Shown piece by piece: positions 25,496-33,946 of a stretch of DNA of 64,000 nt. This DNA comes from an uncultured Succiniclasticum sp. (GTDB lineage Bacteria > Bacillota > Negativicutes > Acidaminococcales > Acidaminococcaceae): NCBI GenBank assembly GCA_900544275.1, contig UQUU01000002.1:124001-188000 (forward strand). Reading direction: 5' to 3'. Both the position numbers and the translations under genes were made by a program. The notes under the pieces were generated by a model. That model was not told the DNA's origin and ran no database searches. It saw nothing but the letters and a program-made list of their open reading frames with translations. Each line of letters opens with the position of its first letter. Position 1 is the stretch's first letter.

Positions 25496-27021
25496 ACCAA
25501 TTCCTCCTTCTGCGCATCGGTCAGGAGCGGAACCGTGAATAAGGGCTTCGCTGAGCCGCCTGTCTGTAACAAGTCCCCCGCCCCGCCGGTCATCATGCCG
25601 TACTGCGTTAGAGTTTTGTGTTCTTCTTCAAACAAAGAAGGTTGATACAGATCCTTTTCCTGCCTGCGATAGAGGCCCCGCTCCCGTTCTGACATCAGCG
25701 CAGCCAGAAACTTATTTTGGTCCGAGGAAAGCTGGGGATACTTTTTGCCGCCGCACAAGAGAAAGTAACGGGCTTTTTTCAAAACCACGCCAATCTGCTT
25801 CAATCCCCCCCAATGTAAGGCACAAATCCGCCGCGCCTGTACAATGCGCCGGGCGCTTCGCACACCGATACCGGGCACCCGCAGCAACTGCGCCAAAGAA
25901 GCCCGATTCACCTCCAGAGGAAAATATTCCGGATGCCGCAACGCCCACTGACTCTTCGGATCCAGATAGGGATGCAGTTGGGATTGGGTTTCCGTCAGTA
26001 ATTCTCCCGCCGCAAAACCATAAAACCGCAGAAGCCAATCCGCCTGATACAATCGATGCTCCCGCCATAACGGCGGCAGCGTTTCCTGCGTCGGCAAGCG
26101 GGAATCTTCTACAACCGGTATATAGGCGGAATAAAACACCCGCTTTAACTGAAAGGTATGGTACAGACTTTCCGTCAAACGTAAAATCTGGTAATCCGTT
26201 TCGCCGGTAGCCCCGATGATCATCTGGGTACTTTGTCCCGCCGGAGCAAAAGGACGGCGGTCAGCCACGCGCTTCACTTGTCCGGACACAAAAGAAGATC
26301 TGTTTTCACCCACAGACCGCCTGAAAGGAACGGCTGACGTTTTCCCGCTGTTAATAACCCCGTTAACCCTATCAGCTACGGCCACCGGGCGGATTCCTCC
26401 AAAGCGGCCTTGCCCTTCTGTATTCTCTGTTATATTGCGGCAGATCTGCCCCATAGGCCGCAGGATCTTCTCCTTTGCTTTATCCGGAGCCAGCCGCTTC
26501 AAACTCGCCTCCGAAGGCAACTCTATATTGATGCTGATACGGTCCGCCAGTCTGCCCAATTTATCCAAAAGCAGAGGGTCCGTACCGGGGATCACTTTGG
26601 CATGAATGTAACCGCCAAAGCGATATTCCTTTCGCAATATCTCCAACACTTTCAGCATCTGCTCACAGGTATAATCCGGCGAACGCCACACAGCCGAACT
26701 TAAGAAAAGTCCTTCAATGTAATTGCGCCGATAAAACTGCCAGGTCAGCTCCGCCAATTCTCTGGGCGAAAAAGCAGTACGCACCGTGGTGTTGCTGCGG
26801 CGGTTAACGCAATAGGCGCAGTCAAAACTGCAGTAATTCGCCAACAGCACCTTCAATAAACTGATACAACGTCCGTCTGCGGAAAAACTATGGCAGATTC
26901 CTGCCGCACGGGAATTCCCCATAGCGGAGCCGGTTCCCTTGCGGTCCACGCCGCTGGAAGTACACGCCGCGTCATATTTGGCCGCATCTGCCAAAATAGC
27001 CAGCTTTTCCATTACATCCAT
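25468..27021 (-). CDS. Radical SAM protein, putative DNA modification/repair (TIGR03916-like)
   Basis: 517 residues. The radical SAM cluster motif CxxxCxxC is seen in NYCSFDCAYCVNRR. It opens with EKLAILADAAKYDAACTSSG, as in the family paired with DUF4130. The C-terminal region holds a helix-hairpin-helix DNA-binding element, LLRVPGIGVRSARRIVQARR. It is about 80-100 residues longer than usual relatives. The extra, low-complexity segment is at about residues 195-265 (between NITENTEGQG and MIIGATGETD), inside the barrel domain. It is followed by the DUF4130 gene and then asmA2, addB and addA. Confidence 0.83.
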   Translation of the reverse strand: MDVMEKLAILADAAKYDAACTSSGVDRKGTGSAMGNSRAAGICHSFSADGRCISLLKVLLANYCSFDCAYCVNRRSNTTVRTAFSPRELAELTWQFYRRNYIEGLFLSSAVWRSPDYTCEQMLKVLEILRKEYRFGGYIHAKVIPGTDPLLLDKLGRLADRISINIELPSEASLKRLAPDKAKEKILRPMGQICRNITENTEGQGRFGGIRPVAVADRVNGVINSGKTSAVPFRRSVGENRSSFVSGQVKRVADRRPFAPAGQSTQMIIGATGETDYQILRLTESLYHTFQLKRVFYSAYIPVVEDSRLPTQETLPPLWREHRLYQADWLLRFYGFAAGELLTETQSQLHPYLDPKSQWALRHPEYFPLEVNRASLAQLLRVPGIGVRSARRIVQARRICALHWGGLKQIGVVLKKARYFLLCGGKKYPQLSSDQNKFLAALMSERERGLYRRQEKDLYQPSLFEEEHKTLTQYGMMTGGAGDLLQTGGSAKPLFTVPLLTDAQKEELVWTPIPIFV

Positions 27022-27158
27022 ACTCTTCTCCCACAGACTTGCTCCCGTAAAATCGGTTCTCCGTCATCCTGTCTAACCGCCGCATCCTCCTGTGACTTGA
27101 AAACAGGTTTCGAAAGAACCGTATGCAACCATCATTCCAAAGCGCTCTCCCGGTGCTG

Positions 27159-28484
27159 TTAAAACTTGGCCCCGTGTTTGCGTTTCCATTCTTTGATCTG
27201 CCGCAGCCGTTCCTTATAACGCCCCTCCAGCCCCTGTTCCGTTGGCCGGTAGTAGCTCTTCCCCAAAAGGGAATCCGGCAGGCACTGCATATTGGTCAGT
27301 TTTTCTTCTGTATTATGCGCGTATTGATATCCCGCCCCATAGTTCAGTTCCCGCATCAGTTTGGTCGGCGCATTGCGAATCACCAGCGGCACCGGTTCCG
27401 CCAGCATCGTCACCGCATCCCGTTTGGCGCTTTCGTAGGCCATATACAACGCATTGGACTTCGGCGCCATTGCCATATACACCACCGCATGGGTCAGGTG
27501 TACCGCACACTCCGGCATCCCGATAAAATGGCAGGCCTGATACGCCGCCACCGCTACTTCCAACGCCTTGGAATCCGCCATACCGATATCTTCACTGGCA
27601 AAACGAGTCACCCGGCGCGCTACGTACAAAGGGTCTTCCCCCGCTTCCAGCATCCGGGCCAGCCAGTATACCGCTGCGTCCGGATCAGAGTTCCGCATGC
27701 TTTTATGAAGAGCGGAAATCAGATTATAATGTTCGTCTCCATTTTTATCGTATAACAAGGACTTTTTAGAAATACACTGCTCTAAAATCTCCTTAGTGAC
27801 TTTGACTCGCCCCTCTTCCACCGCTCCGTTTAAGACCACCATTTCCAGCGTCGAAAGCGCTGTACGGGCATCTCCGTTGGCAAAATTGGCAATCAACAGC
27901 AGCAATTCATCCGAGATCTCGATCTGTTGCGAGCCGAATCCCCGGGAACTGGTCAGGGCGTGCTGCAGTAAACGCTGAATGTCTTCGGTGGCAAGAGGCT
28001 GCAGCACAAACACTTTGCAGCGGGAAAGGAGCGCCCCATTTACCTCAAAGGAAGGATTTTCCGTTGTCGCCCCAATTAAGATAATGCTCCCTTTTTCCAC
28101 GAAAGGCAGAAAAGCATCCTGCTGCGCTTTATTGAAACGATGGATCTCATCCACAAAAACGATCGTCCGCTGTCCGATCTGCCGGTTTCGCTCCGCTTCC
28201 TCCATCACTTTGCGTATTTCCTTAATGCCGCTGGTTACAGCAGAAAAGGTGATGAACACCGATTTTGTCATCTGCGCAATAATCTGAGCCAGGGTCGTTT
28301 TTCCCACACCGGGCGGACCCCAGAAAATCATGGAAGAAATCTGATCCTGTTCGATCATCCGGCGCAATACCTTTCCCTGTCCCAACAAATGCTGCTGCCC
28401 CACATATTCGTCCAGCGACTGAGGTCGCAGACGCGAAGCCAATGGCTGCGTGGTATAGTCTTCAAAAATACTGCTTTGTTCCAT
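27159..28484 (-). CDS. rarA: Replication-associated recombination protein RarA (MgsA)
   Basis: 441-residue AAA+ ATPase. Walker A is FWGPPGVGKTTLAQII, Walker B is IVFVDEIHRFNKAQQDAFLP, sensor 1 is IILIGATTENPSFEVN, and the arginine finger region is GALLSRCKVFVLQ. The C-terminal tetramerisation domain has RNSDPDAAVYWLARML and ASEDIGMAD. It acts at stalled forks with SSB. GGGAGGAG precedes the ATG. The gene is alone between the radical SAM gene and metQ. Confidence 0.95.
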   Translation of the reverse strand: MEQSSIFEDYTTQPLASRLRPQSLDEYVGQQHLLGQGKVLRRMIEQDQISSMIFWGPPGVGKTTLAQIIAQMTKSVFITFSAVTSGIKEIRKVMEEAERNRQIGQRTIVFVDEIHRFNKAQQDAFLPFVEKGSIILIGATTENPSFEVNGALLSRCKVFVLQPLATEDIQRLLQHALTSSRGFGSQQIEISDELLLLIANFANGDARTALSTLEMVVLNGAVEEGRVKVTKEILEQCISKKSLLYDKNGDEHYNLISALHKSMRNSDPDAAVYWLARMLEAGEDPLYVARRVTRFASEDIGMADSKALEVAVAAYQACHFIGMPECAVHLTHAVVYMAMAPKSNALYMAYESAKRDAVTMLAEPVPLVIRNAPTKLMRELNYGAGYQYAHNTEEKLTNMQCLPDSLLGKSYYRPTEQGLEGRYKERLRQIKEWKRKHGAKF

Positions 28485-28642
28485 ATTCTCCTCCCTACCG
28501 CACCGTCCTGTTCCCGGCCATTTCCTGAACAGAGCGGAGTCTCGGCGGCAATGACGACAATGGTTATGAATAAATTATATCACGAACAACTGTTTGTGTA
28601 AATAAGATAACGCATAAAATATTTCTTTTTTGCCTAAATAAA

Positions 28643-28680
28643 AAAGCCGAAGACCTTGGTTACGAAGCGCCTTCGGCTTT
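28643..28680 (-). terminator. Intrinsic terminator after metQ
   Basis: A 10-bp perfect stem (28643-28652 with 28671-28680) with an 18-nt loop, followed on the minus strand by TTTTTTATTT. It lies about 60 nt past the metQ stop. The sequence between here and rarA (28485-28640) holds no gene. Confidence 0.88.
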
Positions 28681-28742
28681 ACAATATTTGTAGTTTTATC
28701 TTGTTACCAACAACCGGATACCTTCAGAGGCTGCGTCTTAGC

Positions 28743-29570
28743 TCAAAATGCCGGAATGACGGCGCCTTTATATTTTTCTTCAATGAATTTTTTTACTTCC
28801 GGAGTCTTTAACGCTTTGGCCAGTTTTTGCAGTTCCGGACGCTTTTCATCTCCGGCCCGTACTGCGATAATGTTGGCATAGGGGGAATCTTTTTCGATAA
28901 ACAGAGAATCTTTTACCGGGTTCAGCTTTGCTTCCATAGCAAAGTTAGAGTTGATCACCGAAATGTGCGTGTCATCCAAAGCCCTGGGCAGGGCTGCAGC
29001 TTCGACTTCAATAATCTGGAGCTTTTTAGGATTGCCCACTATATCTTTGGGTGTAGCGCTAATCCCTGCGCCTTCTTTCAGTTTCAAAAGACCGGCCTTT
29101 TCCAACAGCATCAGCGAACGTCCGCCATTGGTCGGATCGTTGGGGATTCCCACTTTGGCGCCTTCCGGCAGTTCTTTTAAATCTTTAATTTTACGGGAAT
29201 AAATACCCATAGGCTCGATATGGATTTTATCCAAAACTACCAGTTTCAGATTTCTGTCTTTGGCAAATTTTTCCAGGTACGGAATGTGCTGAAAAAAGTT
29301 CGCATCCAGTTCTTTATCGGATAAAGACAGGTTCGGTTTTACATAATCAGTAAATTCGATCACCTGCAAGTCTACGCCTTCTTTTGCCAGCGCCGGTTTC
29401 ACGAAGTTCAATAATTCCGCATGAGGTACCGGTGTGGCGCCTACTTTTACGACTACCTTCCCCTTATCCCCTGCCGGAGCCGCCGCTTTCTTTTCCTCTT
29501 TACCACCACAGCCGCCTACTGCCAGCGCAACTAACGCCAAGACCAAGATACCTAAAATAAGTTTTTTCAT
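28743..29570 (-). CDS. metQ: MetQ/NlpA-type methionine-binding lipoprotein
   Basis: 275 residues. A lipoprotein signal peptide ends in the lipobox AVGGC (Cys21), followed by a Lys/Ala-rich linker. The NlpA fold is visible: VKVGATPVPHAELLNFVKPAL, ITDYV-like FTDYVKPNLSL, ANFFQHIPYLEKFAK, IGIYS-like EPMGIYSRKIKDL and GIPNDPTNGGRSLMLLEKAGL. It delivers D/L-methionine to a MetNI ABC transporter. No metN or metI is present on either side, so this is an orphan binding protein that must use a transporter encoded elsewhere. A strong promoter and a dyad lie upstream. Confidence 0.9.
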   Translation of the reverse strand: MKKLILGILVLALVALAVGGCGGKEEKKAAAPAGDKGKVVVKVGATPVPHAELLNFVKPALAKEGVDLQVIEFTDYVKPNLSLSDKELDANFFQHIPYLEKFAKDRNLKLVVLDKIHIEPMGIYSRKIKDLKELPEGAKVGIPNDPTNGGRSLMLLEKAGLLKLKEGAGISATPKDIVGNPKKLQIIEVEAAALPRALDDTHISVINSNFAMEAKLNPVKDSLFIEKDSPYANIIAVRAGDEKRPELQKLAKALKTPEVKKFIEEKYKGAVIPAF

Positions 29571-29592
29571 ACTCTCCCTTCCTTTCTAAAAA

Positions 29593-29664
29593 ATCTTCCT
29601 GTCAATGCAGGTTTTGCTCACACATTGATAGGAAGATAGTACGTTTATTTTTCCATTTTGTCAA
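29593..29664 (-). promoter_or_regulatory. metQ promoter with a large dyad over the start region
   Basis: Minus-strand -35 TTGACA (29659-29664), 17-nt spacer, -10 TACTAT (29636-29641). A 15-bp inverted repeat with one mismatch (29593-29607 with 29623-29637) begins within the -10 box. Its left arm, read on the minus strand, is followed by a T6 run. It could be an operator over the promoter, or a leader hairpin if transcription starts early. No SAM riboswitch or T-box pattern is recognised. Confidence 0.7.
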
Positions 29665-29756
29665 TCTTTATTAACAAAACAGGAAAATATTTTATATTTT
29701 TTTTAAAATTGTAAGATATGAAACGTCCTTTGCTGCGGCGCATGCGGTTCGTTTTA

Positions 29757-29969
29757 TCAGTCTTTTTTTTCTTTGGGCAGTGTTGGCATAACAACCGACT
29801 CGCTGTCGGCATGGCAACCGGAGCAACCGGAACAACTGCCTCCACAGCTGCCGCAGCCGCAACCGCCTTTGCCAGCCAGTGCGGCTTTTTGACTTTTAAT
29901 AATAGAACGTAGAGCTAACACAAAACAAACAACAAGAACCGTAACGACTAAAGACGACGCAAAATTCAT
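29757..29969 (-). CDS. FeoB-associated Cys-rich membrane protein
   Basis: 70 residues: a single N-terminal transmembrane helix (about 5-22), a short basic stretch, then GGCGCGSCGGSCSGCSGC, and an acidic-to-basic tail. This is the layout of the FeoB-associated Cys-rich family in Firmicutes. The clustered cysteines may bind iron at the membrane beside FeoB; this is inferred. It starts 22 nt after the feoB stop and is presumably the last gene of the feo operon. Confidence 0.85.
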   Translation of the reverse strand: MNFASSLVVTVLVVCFVLALRSIIKSQKAALAGKGGCGCGSCGGSCSGCSGCHADSESVVMPTLPKEKKD

Positions 29970-29991
29970 CAGGGTTCCCCCTTTCTCTGAC

Positions 29992-32139
29992 TTACAACTG
30001 ATGGCTCATTTCACCGCTGGACGTTCCCGACGGCTTCGGAGCAGGGCGGAAAATGAAATACAGAGCCAGAGCCACTAATACGCAGGCAAGACCCTGCATT
30101 ACGCCGAATGGCGCGCCGTAAAAAGCCCAGCCCCCCAGATTAAAGACTACAAAAGATAAACCATACCCGATCAGGCACTGGAACGCGATCGCCAGCGCAG
30201 CCCATCTGGTTTCTCCCATTTCACGGGCTGTCGTTGCCATCGCCACCAGACAGGGCGGGTCAAACAAATTCAAGACCATAAAGGTAAAAGCAGACAACGG
30301 CGTGAACATTTTGGCAATACTGGACATGAGCGCTTCTTCGCTTTCCGGATCGGCCCCGGCCAGAATACCTAAGGTGCCTATCGCCTGTTCTTTCGCCAGG
30401 AATGCGGAGATTGCCGCCACCGTATTTTTCCAGTCTCCCAGACCGATGGGCGAGAATAACCAGGCAAACGCATTGCCGATGCCCGCCAACATGGATTCAT
30501 TGATGTCTTCTACCATTTCCAGACTGAAGTTATAAGCCTGCAGGAACCACATAATCACACAGACGGTGAAGATGATCGTACCGGCTTTGATAATAAAGCC
30601 CCGGGCCCGTTCCCACATATGGATGAGCACGCCTTTAAAAGAAGGCAGATGATAAGCCGGCAGTTCCATAACAAAAGGTGCCGGTTCCCCGGCGAAATAC
30701 CGGGTCTTCTTTAATGCGATGCCGCCTAACACGATGATCGCAATACCTAAAAAATACATGGAAGGCGCAACCCAGACAGACTCCGGAAAGAAAATCGCTG
30801 TCACCATGCCGATAATCTCTGTTTTGGCCGAACAGGGGATGAAGGAACACAACATAATGGTCATGCGCCGGTCACGAGGCTCTTCAATCGTACGGGTGGA
30901 CATAATCCCGGGTACCGCGCAGCCGGTACCGATCAGCACCGGAATAAAAGACTTACCGGACAGGCCGAATTTACGAAAGATACGGTCCATAATAAAAGCG
31001 ACGCGGGCCATATAGCCGGAGTCTTCCAGCAAAGACATGAAGAAGAAAATCAACAAGATCTGAGGCACAAACCCCAACACGGTACCTACGCCGCCGATGA
31101 TGCCATCCACAATCAGGCTGCTCAGCCAATCCGGAGCCGCAATAGATTCCAGAAAGCCGGTTGCATTTTCCGTAATAATCTCGCCAAACAACACATCGTT
31201 CGCCCAGTCGGTAGCCCAGGCCCCCACCGTCGTAACGGAGATGTAATACATCAGCGTCATTACCAGGAAAAAGATAGGCAACGCTAAAATACGATTCGTT
31301 ACCACCCGGTCGATCTTATCGGACACCGTTAAGGCATGCTTCGGCGCTTTTTTGCGCACAGCATCATCCACCACTTTAACGATATATTCATAGCGCTGGT
31401 TGGTGATGATGCTTTCCGCGTCGTCTCCCAGTTCCTTTTCGCAATCCTGAATATGAACCTCCAAATGCTGCAGCAGTTCTGTTTTTAAATTCAAAGAACC
31501 AATGATTTCCTGATCCCGTTCAAAGATTTTAATGGCATACCAGCGCAAGTTTTCTGCCGGTACCAGTCCCATAATGGATTCTTCAATATGAGCCACACAA
31601 TGTTCCACACTGCCATTAAAGACATGGGGCAGTTCCGGCGCCGGTTTATGGGTCCGGGCAATAGCCAGAGCTGCTTCCGCCGCTTCAAGGCAGCCCTCGC
31701 CTTTCAAGGCGCTGATCGTGTATACCGGGCAATTCAACTTGGCAGACAGTTTCTCAAGATCGATCTGATCGCCATTTTTTCTGACCAGATCCATCATATT
31801 GATTACAAGCACAACCGGCAGCCCCACCTCAATCAGTTGCGTTGTCAGATATAAATTACGTTCGATATTGGTTCCGTCAATGATATTTAAAATTACATCC
31901 GGTTTTTCATTGACCAGGTAACGGCGGGAGACGGTTTCTTCCAGCGTATAGGGAGAAAGAGAATAAATGCCCGGTAAGTCCTGTATGACCACATCCTTAT
32001 GGCCTTTCAGTCTGCCGTCTTTCTTTTCCACCGTAACACCGGGCCAGTTTCCCACATATTGCGTACTGCCGGTCAATTCATTAAACAACGTAGTTTTACC
32101 GCAATTAGGATTCCCGGCTAAAGCGATCTTGATTTCCAT
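29992..32139 (-). CDS. feoB: Ferrous iron transport protein B
   Basis: 715 residues. N-terminal G domain: G1 ALAGNPNCGKTTLFNELTG, G2/G3 PGVTVEKK and DLPGIYSLSPYT, G4 LVINMMD. A helical GDI-like domain and the transmembrane permease follow (repeated GYMARVAFIMDRIFRKFGLSGKSF and FIPCSAKTEII, with the Cys that lines the pore). It imports Fe2+ across the cytoplasmic membrane. GAGGAG precedes the ATG. It is downstream of two feoA genes and upstream of the Cys-rich partner. Confidence 0.97.
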   Translation of the reverse strand: MEIKIALAGNPNCGKTTLFNELTGSTQYVGNWPGVTVEKKDGRLKGHKDVVIQDLPGIYSLSPYTLEETVSRRYLVNEKPDVILNIIDGTNIERNLYLTTQLIEVGLPVVLVINMMDLVRKNGDQIDLEKLSAKLNCPVYTISALKGEGCLEAAEAALAIARTHKPAPELPHVFNGSVEHCVAHIEESIMGLVPAENLRWYAIKIFERDQEIIGSLNLKTELLQHLEVHIQDCEKELGDDAESIITNQRYEYIVKVVDDAVRKKAPKHALTVSDKIDRVVTNRILALPIFFLVMTLMYYISVTTVGAWATDWANDVLFGEIITENATGFLESIAAPDWLSSLIVDGIIGGVGTVLGFVPQILLIFFFMSLLEDSGYMARVAFIMDRIFRKFGLSGKSFIPVLIGTGCAVPGIMSTRTIEEPRDRRMTIMLCSFIPCSAKTEIIGMVTAIFFPESVWVAPSMYFLGIAIIVLGGIALKKTRYFAGEPAPFVMELPAYHLPSFKGVLIHMWERARGFIIKAGTIIFTVCVIMWFLQAYNFSLEMVEDINESMLAGIGNAFAWLFSPIGLGDWKNTVAAISAFLAKEQAIGTLGILAGADPESEEALMSSIAKMFTPLSAFTFMVLNLFDPPCLVAMATTAREMGETRWAALAIAFQCLIGYGLSFVVFNLGGWAFYGAPFGVMQGLACVLVALALYFIFRPAPKPSGTSSGEMSHQL

Positions 32140-32158
32140 AGTAGCTCCTCTAGTTTAC

Positions 32159-32296
32159 TTAATGTCTCTTCTGCAAACACTTACACGGCGCACCGGCTAT
32201 CTCCGGTTCTCTGTCTTTCTGAGGCGCCGCGCCATTATACGAACCTTTTTTCTCAGATGAAGAAGCGCCGTACTGGCACAGATAGTCACCTTTTGA
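32159..32296 (-). other. Coding-like extension in frame with the feoA stop
   Basis: After the feoA TAA the same frame stays open for 45 codons and ends with TAA at 32159-32161, 20 nt before feoB. The translation has a soluble, coding-like composition: it opens KGDYLCQYGASSSEKKG and ends APCKCLQKRH. It has no ATG. AAAGGTGA precedes a CTG codon by about 4 nt. It may be a nonsense-truncated FeoA extension, a small CTG-start ORF or chance. The rest of the feoA-feoB gap holds nothing else visible. Confidence 0.3.
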
Positions 32297-32518
32297 TTAG
32301 CGGACTACCTCAATACTGGCAGCCTCATTTTTCCGAACCGACAGATCGTAACCCCGCAAATTCAGCTCCATGGGATCACCCAGAGGCGCAATTTTAACAA
32401 CCTGGATCTCCGTTCCTTTCGTAATGCCCATGTCCATAATGCGCCGTTTTAACGCGCCGGTACCGTTTAATTTTACAACCGTACACACCTCGCCTACCGG
32501 CACCTCGTTCAATGTCAT
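32297..32518 (-). CDS. feoA: FeoA family protein (first copy)
   Basis: 73 residues from the ATG at 32518, the usual FeoA length (a frame from 32551 adds 11 unconserved residues). SH3-like FeoA fold: LNEVPVGEVCTVVKLNGTG, KRRIMDMGITKGTEIQVVK, then DPMELNLRGYDLSVRKNEAA. FeoA binds FeoB or its regulator in the cytoplasm. GGAG is about 10 nt upstream. It lies 51 nt downstream of the second FeoA-like gene. Confidence 0.92.
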   Translation of the reverse strand: MTLNEVPVGEVCTVVKLNGTGALKRRIMDMGITKGTEIQVVKIAPLGDPMELNLRGYDLSVRKNEAASIEVVR

Positions 32519-32569
32519 CTTGGCAACGCTCCTTTCTATGTGTTCCCACATACTCTGATTGCTTTTATA

Positions 32570-32782
32570 TCAATACATAATGCGCCGGGCCATTTCCATC
32601 CCCAGAGCAATACGACTGTCCTTAACCTTCAAAATCATGTTGCCGGCCATCTGACTGACGACCGTAACTTTCGTATCGACCGTAAAACCCAGTTCCGCAA
32701 GATGCTGACGCACCTCATCTTTTCCGGTAATCTTGGCGATGGTCACTGTTTCTCCTTCTTTTGCAGATACCAACGGGAGCAT
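32570..32782 (-). CDS. feoA: FeoA family protein (second copy)
   Basis: 70 residues with GETVTIAKITGKDEVRQHLAELGF, TVDTKVTVVSQMAGNMILKV and ALGMEMARRIMY, a FeoA domain distinct from its neighbour. It begins the feo operon and has an excellent AGGAGGTGA ribosome site. Tandem feoA-feoA-feoB arrangements are frequent in anaerobic Firmicutes. Regulation by the iron boxes just upstream is likely. Confidence 0.92.
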   Translation of the reverse strand: MLPLVSAKEGETVTIAKITGKDEVRQHLAELGFTVDTKVTVVSQMAGNMILKVKDSRIALGMEMARRIMY

Positions 32783-32814
32783 CGTTTCACCTCCTGCGTA
32801 AAATATAGATAAAA

Positions 32815-33027
32815 TTAGCTTTAGCTAACCTGTGCGTAAACGCCGAGCCCTCCACACGAATCCCTGGAAGGGATTTCTCCGGATAAAAGACGGCAAAAAA
32901 AGAAACTTTGCAAGCCAAAAATTAGCACAAGCTAACTTTATCGTTTAAAAAAAATTAGTACAAGCGGGAACCGGAGTAATTAGCATAAGATAACCGCAAT
33001 ACTAAAAAAATGGTTAGGTATAACTAA
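32815..33027 (-). promoter_or_regulatory. Cluster of five DtxR/IdeR-like boxes upstream of the feo operon
   Basis: Four near-palindromic 14-mers of the form TTAGsnnnAnsTAA start at 32815 (TTAGCTTTAGCTAA), 32922 (TTAGCACAAGCTAA), 32980 (TTAGCATAAGATAA) and 33014 (TTAGGTATAACTAA). A fifth half-site starts at 32955 (TTAGTACAAGC). They resemble the TTAGGnnAnnCTAA core of iron-dependent DtxR/IdeR repressors. The promoter itself is not clear. A short hairpin (about 32860-32876) lies in the leader. No dtxR gene is in the window. Confidence 0.65.
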
Positions 33028-33201
33028 CCGCACAAATAATTTACCACTACTCAGACAAACTGTCAAGCTTTTTTGCCGATTTATGCCGCAGCGGCAGAGG
33101 GTCGTTTCCCGCGATGCGTATTGACTGACTGTTTTTAAAGTACATAGCCGTGTCATCTCTCCTGCTGAGTTGCAAATCAGATAATTGTCAACCATAAGCA
33201 A

Positions 33202-33225
33202 ATGGCTCTGCCTGAGCAGAGCCAT
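33202..33225. terminator. Stem-loop after mscL, possible terminator
   Basis: A 9-bp stem (33202-33210 with 33217-33225) and a 6-nt loop, flanked by an outer AGCAAATG/CATTTGCT repeat that allows an alternative fold. No long T tract follows on the mscL strand, so the terminator call is tentative. The remaining 33028-33309 stretch contains no supported gene. Confidence 0.45.
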
Positions 33226-33309
33226 AATAACATTTGCTTTTCGATTGTCCGTAAATCCGCTAAAAATAGTAGGAAAAGTGTTTCCCACCAAAGAAACAGC
33301 CCGCGGATC

Positions 33310-33741
33310 CTACTCTAATTGACTGGTGCAATGGGGGCAGCGAGTAGCATCGTCCGCGATTTCGCTCTTGCAATAAGGGCAGACGCGAGCCGGTTTTGCT
33401 TCTTCTTTCGGATGAATGCGATTGATTTGTTTAATAACCAGAAACACTGCAAACGCAACTAACAAGAAGTTAATAATTGTATTGAAAAAAGCGCCATAGG
33501 CAATTACGGCAGCACCGGCTTCTTTTGCCTGCGCCAAAGTCGTAACATTTTTATCGGAAAGATTAATAAACAAGTTGCTGAAATCCACATCCCCGATCAA
33601 TTTCCCCAGGGGGGGCATCAGCACACCGTCAACTAAAGAGGTTACAATTTTCCCGAAAGCGCCGCCGATTACAACGCCTACGGCCATATCTACTACATTA
33701 CCGCGCATTGCGAATTCTTTGAATTCACTAAAAAAACTCAT
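33310..33741 (-). CDS. mscL: Large-conductance mechanosensitive channel with C-terminal zinc ribbon
   Basis: 143 residues from the ATG at 33741 (GAGGA 6-7 nt upstream). MscL features: FSEFKEFAMRGNVVDMAVGVVIGGAFGKIVTSLV (TM1; quoted as FAMRGNVVDMAVG and GGAFGKIVTSLV), VLMPPLGKLIGDVDFSNL, and TM2 with IIYG-like VIAYGAFFNTIINF. The channel opens on osmotic downshock. The C-terminus replaces the usual helical bundle end with CPYCKSEIADDATRCPHC, a two-CxxC zinc ribbon. Such tails are seen in some Firmicutes channels but the effect is not known to me. Confidence 0.93.
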   Translation of the reverse strand: MSFFSEFKEFAMRGNVVDMAVGVVIGGAFGKIVTSLVDGVLMPPLGKLIGDVDFSNLFINLSDKNVTTLAQAKEAGAAVIAYGAFFNTIINFLLVAFAVFLVIKQINRIHPKEEAKPARVCPYCKSEIADDATRCPHCTSQLE

Positions 33742-33946
33742 CTTGATTCCTCGCATTTCTTCTGAATATTTCTCTGTTTACATTGCCTTCATGTTGGGAA
33801 AACGTCCTGCCTTCGCAACACAGAACGATTCTTCATTGATTAAACCACAACCGTCGCAATTAGTCAATGCTCCAAACCGTATTTATACAGATAAATCGTT
33901 TTGACTATTCTGCTTTATAAAAAGACAAGGCAATGCTCATCCTTTT

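Noticed and set aside
29571..29756. SAM riboswitch or T-box in the metQ leader
   Set aside because: The leader is short and only the promoter dyad is seen; none of the conserved riboswitch or T-box elements is recognisable.
32980..33291. Minus-strand 103-codon frame upstream of feoA
   Set aside because: It overlaps the iron boxes, has no ribosome site and no protein-like pattern.
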